Source of the DNA: Selenomonas sp.
Lineage (GTDB): Bacteria; Bacillota; Negativicutes; Selenomonadales; Selenomonadaceae
Length of the DNA: 8,152 nt
NCBI GenBank assembly: GCA_003518745.1
Contig: DOYB01000072.1
Coordinates: 1 to 8,152 of the forward strand
Direction: 5' to 3'
In this document: piece by piece, positions 1 through 5,479 of the stretch
Numbering within the stretch: the stretch's first letter is position 1
How the letters are laid out: the number at the start of each line of letters is the position of its first letter
Made by a program: the position numbers and the translations under genes
Notes under the pieces: generated by a model
Databases searched by the model: none
Told to the model about the DNA's origin: nothing
The model's input: the letters and a program-made list of their open reading frames with translations, nothing else

Positions 1-191
1 GCACGATCGATAACATCCCGGAGCCCTATCTTATCAAGATGATCTATGGGCAGCATAACCTTCAGGCTGCTCATAGGCATCTCAAGGACATAATATGATT
101 TCAACTCACCATTGACTTCGTTTTCCTCAACGGCAGCAATCACTCCGGCTCCATGCATTGGATATACTACAACATCGCCAATATTCAGCAA
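1..191 (-). CDS. carD: CarD/CdnL-family transcription regulator, N-terminal part (runs off the left edge)
   Basis: Sixty-three codons of the N-terminus are visible and they match the CarD/CdnL/TRCF RNA-polymerase-interacting domain. The diagnostic pattern is a start of the form (L)NIGDVVVYPMHGAGVI, an acidic segment (AVEENEV), a YYVLEMP strand and then a LKVMLPIDHLDKIGLRDVI stretch. Proteins of this family bind the RNA polymerase beta subunit and stabilise open promoter complexes. The TRCF repair factor shares the domain, but there it lies inside a much longer protein, whereas here it is N-terminal. The start is taken as TTG at 191-189 because a strong Shine-Dalgarno sequence (GGGGGTGA, about 196-203) sits just upstream and no ATG gives the full domain. 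The gene begins 11 bases after the tcdA stop codon, so it is probably the last visible gene of an ftsZ-tcdA-carD operon. The C-terminal DNA-contacting half is outside the window. The family call is firm; the TTG start is inferred. Confidence 0.9.
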   Translation of the reverse strand, partial: MLNIGDVVVYPMHGAGVIAAVEENEVNGELKSYYVLEMPMSSLKVMLPIDHLDKIGLRDVIDR

Positions 192-202
192 GCGCTCACC
201 CC

Positions 203-970
203 CTATGCACTTGTCAAGTCCCGTACAACCTCCCCTGCCAAAATCAAGCCCGCCACAGACGGCACAAAGGAAATGCTGCCCGGAGCCCTCTTTTTTCCAC
301 GGAGTTTGCAACCCTCATCTGTATTTTCACTCAAAGTCCCGCTCTGTCCCGCCACGACTCCCGTCTGAACAACCGGAACCTCCTTGGAATAGACCACCTT
401 CAATGACTTTATCTGGTGCTCCTTCAGCTTCTTTCGCATAACTCTGGCCAATGGATCCACACTCGTACTGTAAATATCCGCAATCTCGAAAAGCTCCGGG
501 TGCAGCTTATTCCCTGCCCCCATGCAGGAGATAATGGGCACACCCCTCTCCCTGCACTGCAGGACCAAATCAATCTTGCTAGTCACAGTATCTATGGCAT
601 CCACCACATAGTCATACTTACGCTGGAAAAATCTATCCGCATTATCGGGCAAATAGAACTCCGAAATCGTATCAACTACAGCGTCCGGATTGATCCTCCT
701 GACGCGGTCCCCCATCAAATCCGTTTTTCGCTTGCCTATGGTATCTGTAAGCGCATGCAGCTGCCGATTTACATTTGAAACATCCACAACATCATGGTCA
801 ATCAGCACCAAGTGCCCAACACCAGCCCGGGCCAATGCCTCTACAGTAAAGGAGCCTACGCCGCCTAAGCCGAATACCGCAACAGTGCTCGCTGCCAGTC
901 TGTCTATACCTTCTTCACCCAGCAGCAGCTCTGTTCTTGAAAAACGTCCGGCACTACCGCTGCCTCCCAT
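203..970 (-). CDS. tcdA: tRNA threonylcarbamoyladenosine dehydratase (TcdA/CsdL, ThiF/E1-like)
   Basis: This 255-residue protein has the E1-like ThiF/MoeB fold arranged as in TcdA (CsdL/YgdL): a nucleotide-binding glycine motif GLGGVGS (residues 34-40), the acidic/Arg segment DHDVVDVSNVNRQ (58-70), DAIDT (124-128), CMGAGNK (149-155) and a C-terminal FVPSVAGLILAGEVV (235-249). Members use ATP to cyclise N6-threonylcarbamoyladenosine at position 37 of ANN-decoding tRNAs to its hydantoin form (ct6A). Length is close to the roughly 270 residues of E. coli TcdA. MoeB and ThiF are the main alternatives, but the N-terminal FSRTELLLGEEGIDRL region and the C-terminal segment fit TcdA better. The ATG at 970-968 is preferred because it lies seven bases after a GGAGG. 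The adjacent GTG at 973 is possible and would add one residue. The ftsZ stop overlaps this start (TGATG), indicating translational coupling. Confidence 0.9.
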   Translation of the reverse strand: MGGSGSAGRFSRTELLLGEEGIDRLAASTVAVFGLGGVGSFTVEALARAGVGHLVLIDHDVVDVSNVNRQLHALTDTIGKRKTDLMGDRVRRINPDAVVDTISEFYLPDNADRFFQRKYDYVVDAIDTVTSKIDLVLQCRERGVPIISCMGAGNKLHPELFEIADIYSTSVDPLARVMRKKLKEHQIKSLKVVYSKEVPVVQTGVVAGQSGTLSENTDEGCKLRGKKRAPGSISFVPSVAGLILAGEVVRDLTSA

Positions 971-2184
971 CACTTACCCTCCGGAGCAGTATCGTCCCGT
1001 GTGAGCTTAAAGGCGGGGATAGCGAAAGCGCCACCGGAAACCTCCTCGTTATTCCTCTTATTCATAAAGGAGGGTGCTTCCAGCGTAAAATCGCCGTTAG
1101 AGGCAGGTTTACCAACCGGTCCCTGTTGAGTCTGCGGCTGTGACTGGGGCATTTGCTGAACAGTAGACATTGAAGGCCTCATCTGCGGCATAGCCCCGGT
1201 ATGGGGATTCGTTCCCGATCTGTCCGGAAAATCCGTGGCTATTATTGTTGCCTGGATAACCCCATCCATCTTATTGTCTATAACCGTGCCGAAAATTATA
1301 TTAACATCATCCCCGGTCTGCTTGTAGATGTACTTAGTTGCCTCACTCACATCATAGAGAGTCAGGGAATCATCCCCCGTAATATTGAGGATCATCCCCC
1401 GTGCCCCTTCGAGAGACCTTTCTATCAATGGGCTCTCCACTGCCTGCTGTACGGCCGCCACAGCGCTGATCTTGCTCTGTCCCATTCCAAGGATCGCATC
1501 GCAGTTAGCTCCCTGACGGAAAATAGTCGCGACATCCGCAAAGTCCACATTCACGACACCCGTGGTGAGTATCATTTCCGCGACGCAGTCAATAGCCTGC
1601 TTCAGAACCTCGTCTGCCGCATGGAAAGCACCCACGAACGACATCTTCCGATCATCAGACAGCTTCATCAGATTATCATTACGCACCACTATCAATGCAT
1701 CCATATAGGCCCGCATTTGTACGACTGCTTCCTGAGCAATGCGCATCTTGCGTCTTCCCTCGAAACCAAAGGGCATGGTGACAACGCCCACGGTAAGAAT
1801 CCCCAAATCCCTGGCAATCCGTGCCACCTCAGGAGTCGCGCCGGTACCCGTACCACCGCCCATAGCCGCGGTAACGAATATGAGATCCGCGCCCCGCATC
1901 ATACTCCGGAGCTTTTCCTCTTCCCTCTCAGCCGCATGCATTCCAATCGCGGGATTTCCGCCGGTCCCGCGCCCCTTGGTCAATGCTTCTCCTATCTGTA
2001 CGGTTTTCACCTTTAAGGCACTCAAAGTACTAAGCTGTTTGGCATCGGTGTTCACAGCAACCAACTCAACACCGGTAATCCCGCTCTCCGCTATACGCTT
2101 GAGAACGCTGTTGCCGCCGCCACCTATACCAAACACCTTTATGGTGATTACTGCCTCCTTTATTGCCGTACTATCCGATGCCAT
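970..2184 (-). CDS. ftsZ: Cell division GTPase FtsZ (divergent, outside a dcw cluster)
   Basis: This 404-residue protein is a tubulin-like GTPase that forms the cytokinetic ring. Visible parts in order are the N-terminal GIGGGGNS glycine loop (19-26), VAVNTDA (42-48), the GTP signature GGGTGTG (109-115), FEGRRKM (141-147), the T7 catalytic loop NVDFADV (212-218) that completes the active site of the neighbouring subunit, and IFGTVID (297-303). A Gln/Pro/Met-rich linker (about 320-365) and a C-terminal peptide containing IPAFKLTR (389-396) follow; the latter matches the usual IPAF docking site for FtsA, SepF and similar partners. It departs from typical FtsZ at Ala107 (usually Gly before MGGGTGTG), at the GNSVLKR helix (usually GNNAVNR) and after the T7 loop, where the usual MGxGxAxGEnRA stretch reads ILGMGQSKISA. 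The start is ATG 2184-2182 with GAGGGGAG eight bases upstream. It is first in an operon with tcdA and carD; no ftsA or mur gene adjoins. The family is certain. Whether this is the main or a second FtsZ is unknown. Confidence 0.95.
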   Translation of the reverse strand: MASDSTAIKEAVITIKVFGIGGGGNSVLKRIAESGITGVELVAVNTDAKQLSTLSALKVKTVQIGEALTKGRGTGGNPAIGMHAAEREEEKLRSMMRGADLIFVTAAMGGGTGTGATPEVARIARDLGILTVGVVTMPFGFEGRRKMRIAQEAVVQMRAYMDALIVVRNDNLMKLSDDRKMSFVGAFHAADEVLKQAIDCVAEMILTTGVVNVDFADVATIFRQGANCDAILGMGQSKISAVAAVQQAVESPLIERSLEGARGMILNITGDDSLTLYDVSEATKYIYKQTGDDVNIIFGTVIDNKMDGVIQATIIATDFPDRSGTNPHTGAMPQMRPSMSTVQQMPQSQPQTQQGPVGKPASNGDFTLEAPSFMNKRNNEEVSGGAFAIPAFKLTRDDTAPEGK

Positions 2185-2210
2185 TGGCCATACTCCCCTC
2201 GATGAATGTC

Positions 2211-2239
2211 ATATTATTGTTATATTCGACAAGAATCAA
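2211..2239 (-). promoter_or_regulatory. Candidate proximal promoter of ftsZ
   Basis: On the minus strand TTGATT (2239-2234) and TAATAT (2216-2211) are separated by 17 bp. Each hexamer matches the sigma-A consensus at four of six positions. Transcription from here would start near 2204 and give a leader of about 20 bases that includes the GAGGGGAG ribosome-binding site of ftsZ. The AT-rich context makes chance matches likely, so this is a tentative call. Confidence 0.35.
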
Positions 2240-2352
2240 ATATCTCCTGCCGATAAGCCCTTCATAAACGAGATGAAAATTTCCGCTCTCAGTTCACCTA
2301 TACACAAAAGCTGACTTCAAAGCACAATAGGCGAGTGACTTAGCTTCCATGT

Positions 2353-2382
2353 AAAAAGCAGGACCTATAAGAAGGCCCTGCT
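2353..2382 (-). terminator. Rho-independent terminator on the minus strand, upstream of ftsZ
   Basis: Read as minus-strand RNA, bases 2382-2373 pair with 2366-2357 to form a 10-bp stem (AGCAGGGCCU / AGGUCCUGCU) with a six-base loop (2372-2367), followed by a run of five T (2357-2353). One internal pair is G-U on this strand. On the plus strand the same position is an A-C mismatch and no T run follows, so orientation is clear. It lies about 170 bases upstream of the ftsZ start and about 145 bases downstream of the transcription start predicted from the promoter at 2533-2561. It could end a short independent transcript or act as an attenuator in an ftsZ leader. Confidence 0.7.
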
Positions 2383-2463
2383 CTCTTCGTCAAAATTCAG
2401 CTGAAAAGAAACACCGTCAAACAAGCAAGAATCAACTTCAAACTGTCTAACTTCACGAAGCAC
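2365..2463 (-). CDS. Possible small protein, 32 residues, unknown function
   Basis: Between the minus-strand promoter and terminator there is an open frame starting at GTG 2463-2461, behind GAGGAAG (2473-2467), and ending with TAG at 2367-2365 inside the terminator loop and stem. It would encode a short acidic peptide with the segments VRQFEVDSCLFDGVSF and NFDEESRAFL; no signal peptide or membrane segment is seen. An upstream in-frame GTG at 2475 would give 36 residues but has a poorer ribosome-binding site. I do not recognise the peptide. A stop codon buried in an intrinsic terminator is common for genuine last genes. Even so, a 32-codon frame can occur by chance, and the transcript may instead be a non-coding RNA or a leader. 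Confidence is low. Confidence 0.3.
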   Translation of the reverse strand: MLREVRQFEVDSCLFDGVSFQLNFDEESRAFL

Positions 2464-2532
2464 ACACTTCCTCACAACTGTGATATATGCAGGTACTCAG
2501 AAGCACTCCGCTCCCTCATGCCCTCTAGGCTG

Positions 2533-2561
2533 ATTATACTCCCAATATCATTAAAATTCAA
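2533..2561 (-). promoter_or_regulatory. Near-consensus minus-strand promoter (TTGAAT-17-TATAAT)
   Basis: On the minus strand TTGAAT (2561-2556) and a perfect TATAAT (2538-2533) are spaced by 17 bp, the optimal sigma-A arrangement. The predicted start is near 2526. The transcript would run leftward through the small ORF to the terminator at 2353-2382, giving an RNA of about 175 nt; any read-through would continue into ftsZ. The -35 box lies inside a perfect inverted repeat (2553-2572), which suggests control by a DNA-binding protein. Confidence 0.65.
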
Positions 2562-2579
2562 TAGTGAATTTTGTGAATT
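2553..2579. promoter_or_regulatory. Inverted repeat plus direct half-site over the minus-strand -35 box (candidate operator)
   Basis: AAAATTCA (2553-2560) and TGAATTTT (2565-2572) form a perfect inverted repeat with 8-bp arms and a 4-bp spacer. A third half-site TGAATT recurs at 2574-2579, nine bases after the TGAATT at 2565. The arms cover the -35 hexamer at 2556-2561, where a bound repressor would block RNA polymerase. The protein that binds is unknown. The neighbouring DeoR-family protein is one candidate, but nothing in the sequence proves it. Confidence 0.45.
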
Positions 2580-2615
2580 AAATCTGAACATATGCCTAAA
2601 AACCTCATATCTCAC

Positions 2616-2644
2616 TTGCCTTTTTCCGATAAATCGACTACAAT
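2616..2644 (+). promoter_or_regulatory. Promoter of the deoR-type operon (TTGCCT-17-TACAAT)
   Basis: TTGCCT (2616-2621) and TACAAT (2639-2644) are separated by 17 bp, with five of six -10 positions matching the sigma-A consensus. The predicted start is near 2651, leaving a leader of about 50 bases before the ATG at 2702. It is the only good plus-strand promoter seen before the three-gene block, so it probably drives the regulator, the LtaS-like gene and the radical SAM gene together. Confidence 0.6.
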
Positions 2645-2681
2645 AATAGAATAATACGATTAAACAATAAGTGAACAATAA
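2640..2681 (+). repeat. Short direct repeats ACAATAA between the -10 box and the ribosome-binding site
   Basis: The heptamer ACAATAA occurs exactly at 2640-2646, 2664-2670 and 2675-2681, with a one-mismatch copy (AGAATAA) at 2648-2654. Copies two and three are 11 bp apart, about one helical turn. They overlap the -10 box, the start point and the leader of the deoR-type gene, where an autorepressor would bind. DeoR-family repressors in Firmicutes often use direct repeats. The local DNA is very AT-rich, so chance repetition is possible. Confidence 0.35.
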
Positions 2682-2701
2682 TTGAAAGGAATTTGAACAC
2701 C

Positions 2702-3469
2702 ATGTTTTTAGAAGAGCGACAGGATGCCATATTGGAAATATTAGCAAGGGACGGCAAGGTTCTTGTCAAGGAACTGAGCGAAAAATTTGAAGTCACGGAG
2801 GACTGCATCCGCAAGGATTTGGCAGCCCTTGAAAAAAAAGGAAAGCTGAAACGCACCTACGGAGGTGCCGTGACAAGCCGGGCCAACCTGCATATGATCG
2901 AGGTCAGCAAGCACAGGAACACCGATGTTGAGGCCAAGCGCCGCATTGCCCAGGCCGCGGTGAAGCTCATCGGAGAAAATGACATGGTCTTCCTGGATAT
3001 CTCCACCAGCAATCTCGCGGTGGCAGAGCTTTTGGCAAAGACAGACCGCGAAGTCAAGGTCGTCACGAACATGATCGACATTCTCGTGATTCTTTCACGC
3101 AATCCAAGAATCCAACTCGTTTTCGCCGGAGGAAAAATCAACAAGAGCCGCGACGGGTTCTGGGGCGGAATGACCTTGGACTTCATCTCCAAACTGAAGC
3201 CTGACATCGCCTTCGTGGGCGCGGTAGGAGTAGACGTAAAGGAGAACAGCGTATCCACCTACGATATCGACGATGGAATAAACAAGGCCGCCATAATACG
3301 TATGAGCAAACGGGCGTATGTAGTAGCAGAATCCCGCAAGCTCAGCTCCGATGGCAACTACAACTACACTACCCTCGATACGCTCTCGGGGCTTATTACC
3401 GACGAAAAGCCTTCGGAGGATATCTGCCGTGCGGCTGAAAGCTACGGCGTAGATATCATCCTGCCATGA
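2702..3469 (+). CDS. DeoR-family transcriptional regulator
   Basis: This 255-residue protein has the two-domain DeoR layout. A winged helix-turn-helix occupies residues 5-57 (EERQDAILEIL, the recognition helix EDCIRKDLAALE and the wing LKRTYGGAV). A DeoRC sugar-phosphate sensor domain follows from about 75 to 238, with VVTNM (120-124), FAGGK (141-145), DIAFVGAVGVD (168-178) and LITDEKP (231-237). Members usually repress sugar or nucleoside catabolism genes and release DNA on binding a phosphosugar. The usual DxGTT-like effector loop reads DISTSN (99-104), so the ligand may be unusual. ATG 2702 is chosen because DeoR proteins typically begin M-x-x-EERQ and AAAGGA lies 11 bases upstream; a TTG at 2693 is too close to that site. 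The ATGA overlap with the LtaS-like gene puts regulator and envelope enzyme in one operon, and the repeats at 2640-2681 suggest autoregulation. The target metabolite is unknown. Confidence 0.9.
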   Translation: MFLEERQDAILEILARDGKVLVKELSEKFEVTEDCIRKDLAALEKKGKLKRTYGGAVTSRANLHMIEVSKHRNTDVEAKRRIAQAAVKLIGENDMVFLDISTSNLAVAELLAKTDREVKVVTNMIDILVILSRNPRIQLVFAGGKINKSRDGFWGGMTLDFISKLKPDIAFVGAVGVDVKENSVSTYDIDDGINKAAIIRMSKRAYVVAESRKLSSDGNYNYTTLDTLSGLITDEKPSEDICRAAESYGVDIILP

Positions 3470-5475
3470 AATCACCCGGCATCCTGTCCTGGAAACGATT
3501 GGAAAACATCCTTTCCAAAGGACTGAAGGCCTTCTTTTGCTATGTCCTGCTGTTTGCCCTGCTCCGAGCGTGGTTCATTTTCTGGATGCAGGACTATATT
3601 GGAGCAGAAGCGAACTGGAACGACATTTTAACGGCTCTTTGGCGCGGAATGTGCCTGAGCTGTCAGACAGCGGGGATGCTGACCCTTGTGGCCTTCGTCC
3701 CCGCCTTCCTGTTTCACTATATATATGAGCCTGTCGAGAAATATGTCTGGGATGTGGTGACGGGATTAGAGCTCATCACCATATCCGTTCTTTATGTTGC
3801 GGCCTTTCCCTATTATCGTCAGTTCCACTCCAACTTCAACCAGTTGGTCTGCAATGCCGTTAACGATGACATGACCGCCCTGTTCTGGTCCTTTATGCAG
3901 GAATTCTATCTGCCCCTAAGACTGGCAGCAGCCCTTGTAATGGCCTTCATGTTGTGGCGAATCATGGGGAGGCTCATGGCATGGAAGTTTTGCGACATAC
4001 TTTCCCTGTTTTACCTTCCGACCCCTGTCATATGGGCAAAAAGAGCGCTCTTCCTCGCATGCTGCGGATGTGTGGTGCTGCTTGGTATATTCGGAGGAAG
4101 CCTGAGGTGGCAGACCGCGGTGGACTGGGAGAATGCCGGAGTTACAAAAGACCGTTTCCTCAACGAAGCGATTCTGGACAGCTTTCAGGCCCTGTACCGT
4201 GGCTACAGGCTGCAGCATCGAATGCTTGCCTGCAACGGGCTAAGCTTCACCGTTTCCGACATACGTGAGCTGGCATCAAAACTGGCAGGACTCCGGCACG
4301 GCACGGATAATCTGGATGACTATCTGCTTCGCCATGCACAGGGAGCTCAGATTGAAAAGCCCACTCACATATTCGTCATACTCTCTGAAAGCTACGCTAA
4401 CTGGCCACTTCTGGATGAATATGCCGAAATCCCCATAGCCGATGGCATGAAATCCATTATTCGAGAGCCTGACAGCGCGTATGTGAAAACCTTTCTTCCC
4501 AATGGCTCCAGCACTGTATCAGCAGTTACGGGAATCACGACAGGGCTTGCGGATGCGAACCTGTATCTTACCGTCATGCCCGAAGCCTTTACAGAGCCGT
4601 ATCCTACTGCCTCTGCTCCGCAGATGAAGCAGCTTGGCTACGCGACATATTTTTGGTACGCGGGTCCCTCAACATGGGAACGCATAGAAGATTTCACACT
4701 GGCCCAGGGCTTCGACAACTTCCACAGCAGGGGGGACTACGGAGATATTCCCGGCACCGTCTGGGGCTGCGAAGATAAATATCTATACGACATCATACTG
4801 GAACGCATCTCTCCTGAGGAAGCCGGATTCCACGTTATCCTGAATGCCTCGAACCACTCCCCCTACGGAGTTAACCTTGAAGCTGAGGGATTTCCCGGGG
4901 ATTTGGTACGAAGCCGTCTGCCCGAGTCTGCCCGTAACGATGATGAGCTTTTGAAGGAGCTTGGGCATTATTGGTATGCTGACCGAGAGCTTGCGCGCTT
5001 CATACGTGAGGCAAAGGAAAAGCTTCCCGACAGTCTTTTCATAGTGGTCGGTGACCACGCGGACCGTTACAATATAGAAAAGAATCCCTCCACATATATC
5101 CGCTATGGTATTCCCTTCATTATCACGGGAAAGGGTGTTCATAAAGGACTTCTTACCCCCGGCGCCGCAGGCAGCCAAATCGACATTGTCCCTACAATCA
5201 TAGAACTAATCGCCCCCGAGGGATTCACATATTATGCCCTTGGGAACAGCCTCTCGCGCAGCAATCGGCGCGGGGTCAACTACGGCTTCTGGATACAGTC
5301 CAATGCCATCGGCGCGGCTGACACCGACCCCCTTGTCCCTGAAGCATTGGACGGCGGCAGTCCTCCCGATATCGACAACGAGGAAATGCAGGACTATATC
5401 AATGCCATACGCAGCATTTCCTGGTGGAGAGCCAAGTATGGAGCAATTTTGGACGAGAACAAGTTGGAGGAATAG
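3466..5475 (+). CDS. LtaS-like membrane phosphotransferase (sulfatase / alkaline phosphatase superfamily)
   Basis: This 669-residue protein has about five N-terminal membrane segments (roughly 21-41, 64-87, 99-115, 148-166, 193-210) followed by an extracytoplasmic sulfatase-fold domain (about 298-605), as in lipoteichoic acid synthase and its relatives. Probable metal and catalytic residues are Glu308 (VILSESY), a nucleophile in NGSSTVS (Thr350, or Ser349), His464 (NASNHSPY) and Asp530-His531 (VVGDHAD); VWGCEDKYLYD (432-442) also resembles the family. Such enzymes move phosphoglycerol or phosphoethanolamine from phospholipids onto envelope glycans. In a diderm the acceptor may be periplasmic or outer-membrane material rather than classical lipoteichoic acid. 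A hydrophilic tail of about 60 residues follows the catalytic domain. The start overlaps the deoR stop (ATGA) with no clear Shine-Dalgarno site, so translation is probably coupled. A true sulfatase is unlikely, because no formylglycine C/S-x-P-x-R motif is seen. The family is firm; the substrate is not. Confidence 0.88.
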   Translation: MKSPGILSWKRLENILSKGLKAFFCYVLLFALLRAWFIFWMQDYIGAEANWNDILTALWRGMCLSCQTAGMLTLVAFVPAFLFHYIYEPVEKYVWDVVTGLELITISVLYVAAFPYYRQFHSNFNQLVCNAVNDDMTALFWSFMQEFYLPLRLAAALVMAFMLWRIMGRLMAWKFCDILSLFYLPTPVIWAKRALFLACCGCVVLLGIFGGSLRWQTAVDWENAGVTKDRFLNEAILDSFQALYRGYRLQHRMLACNGLSFTVSDIRELASKLAGLRHGTDNLDDYLLRHAQGAQIEKPTHIFVILSESYANWPLLDEYAEIPIADGMKSIIREPDSAYVKTFLPNGSSTVSAVTGITTGLADANLYLTVMPEAFTEPYPTASAPQMKQLGYATYFWYAGPSTWERIEDFTLAQGFDNFHSRGDYGDIPGTVWGCEDKYLYDIILERISPEEAGFHVILNASNHSPYGVNLEAEGFPGDLVRSRLPESARNDDELLKELGHYWYADRELARFIREAKEKLPDSLFIVVGDHADRYNIEKNPSTYIRYGIPFIITGKGVHKGLLTPGAAGSQIDIVPTIIELIAPEGFTYYALGNSLSRSNRRGVNYGFWIQSNAIGAADTDPLVPEALDGGSPPDIDNEEMQDYINAIRSISWWRAKYGAILDENKLEE

Positions 5476-5479
5476 AACT

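Larger units (their letters stand above)
2185..2701. other. Divergent intergenic region between ftsZ and the deoR-type gene
   Basis: This AT-rich stretch of about 517 bases has no long credible coding sequence. From left to right it holds the ftsZ Shine-Dalgarno site and a candidate promoter (2193-2239), about 110 bases with nothing recognisable (2240-2352), a minus-strand intrinsic terminator (2353-2382), a possible small ORF (2365-2463) and a strong minus-strand promoter (2533-2561). An inverted repeat overlies the -35 box of that promoter. A plus-strand promoter (2616-2644) and a repeat cluster leading into the regulator gene complete it. Each is described separately. Confidence 0.8.

Noticed and set aside
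1201..2016. Open frame of 271 codons on the plus strand opposite ftsZ
   Set aside because: It lies wholly antisense to an unmistakable ftsZ, has no ribosome-binding site and its translation resembles no protein family I know.
2396..2405. Ten-base palindrome TTCAGCTGAA
   Set aside because: It is short and has no loop. It sits inside the possible small ORF and is likely to arise by chance in AT-rich DNA.
2353..2526. T-box or known riboswitch leader for ftsZ
   Set aside because: No T-box antiterminator motif or known riboswitch core could be seen in the minus-strand RNA. It is kept only as an unclassified short transcript.
2472..2747. Open frame of 91 codons on the minus strand across the deoR gene start
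   Set aside because: It crosses the start of the deoR gene and the promoters of both strands. Only its last 16 codons (2519-2472) fall inside the predicted short transcript, and their ATG has GAGGG just one base upstream, too close to act as a ribosome-binding site.
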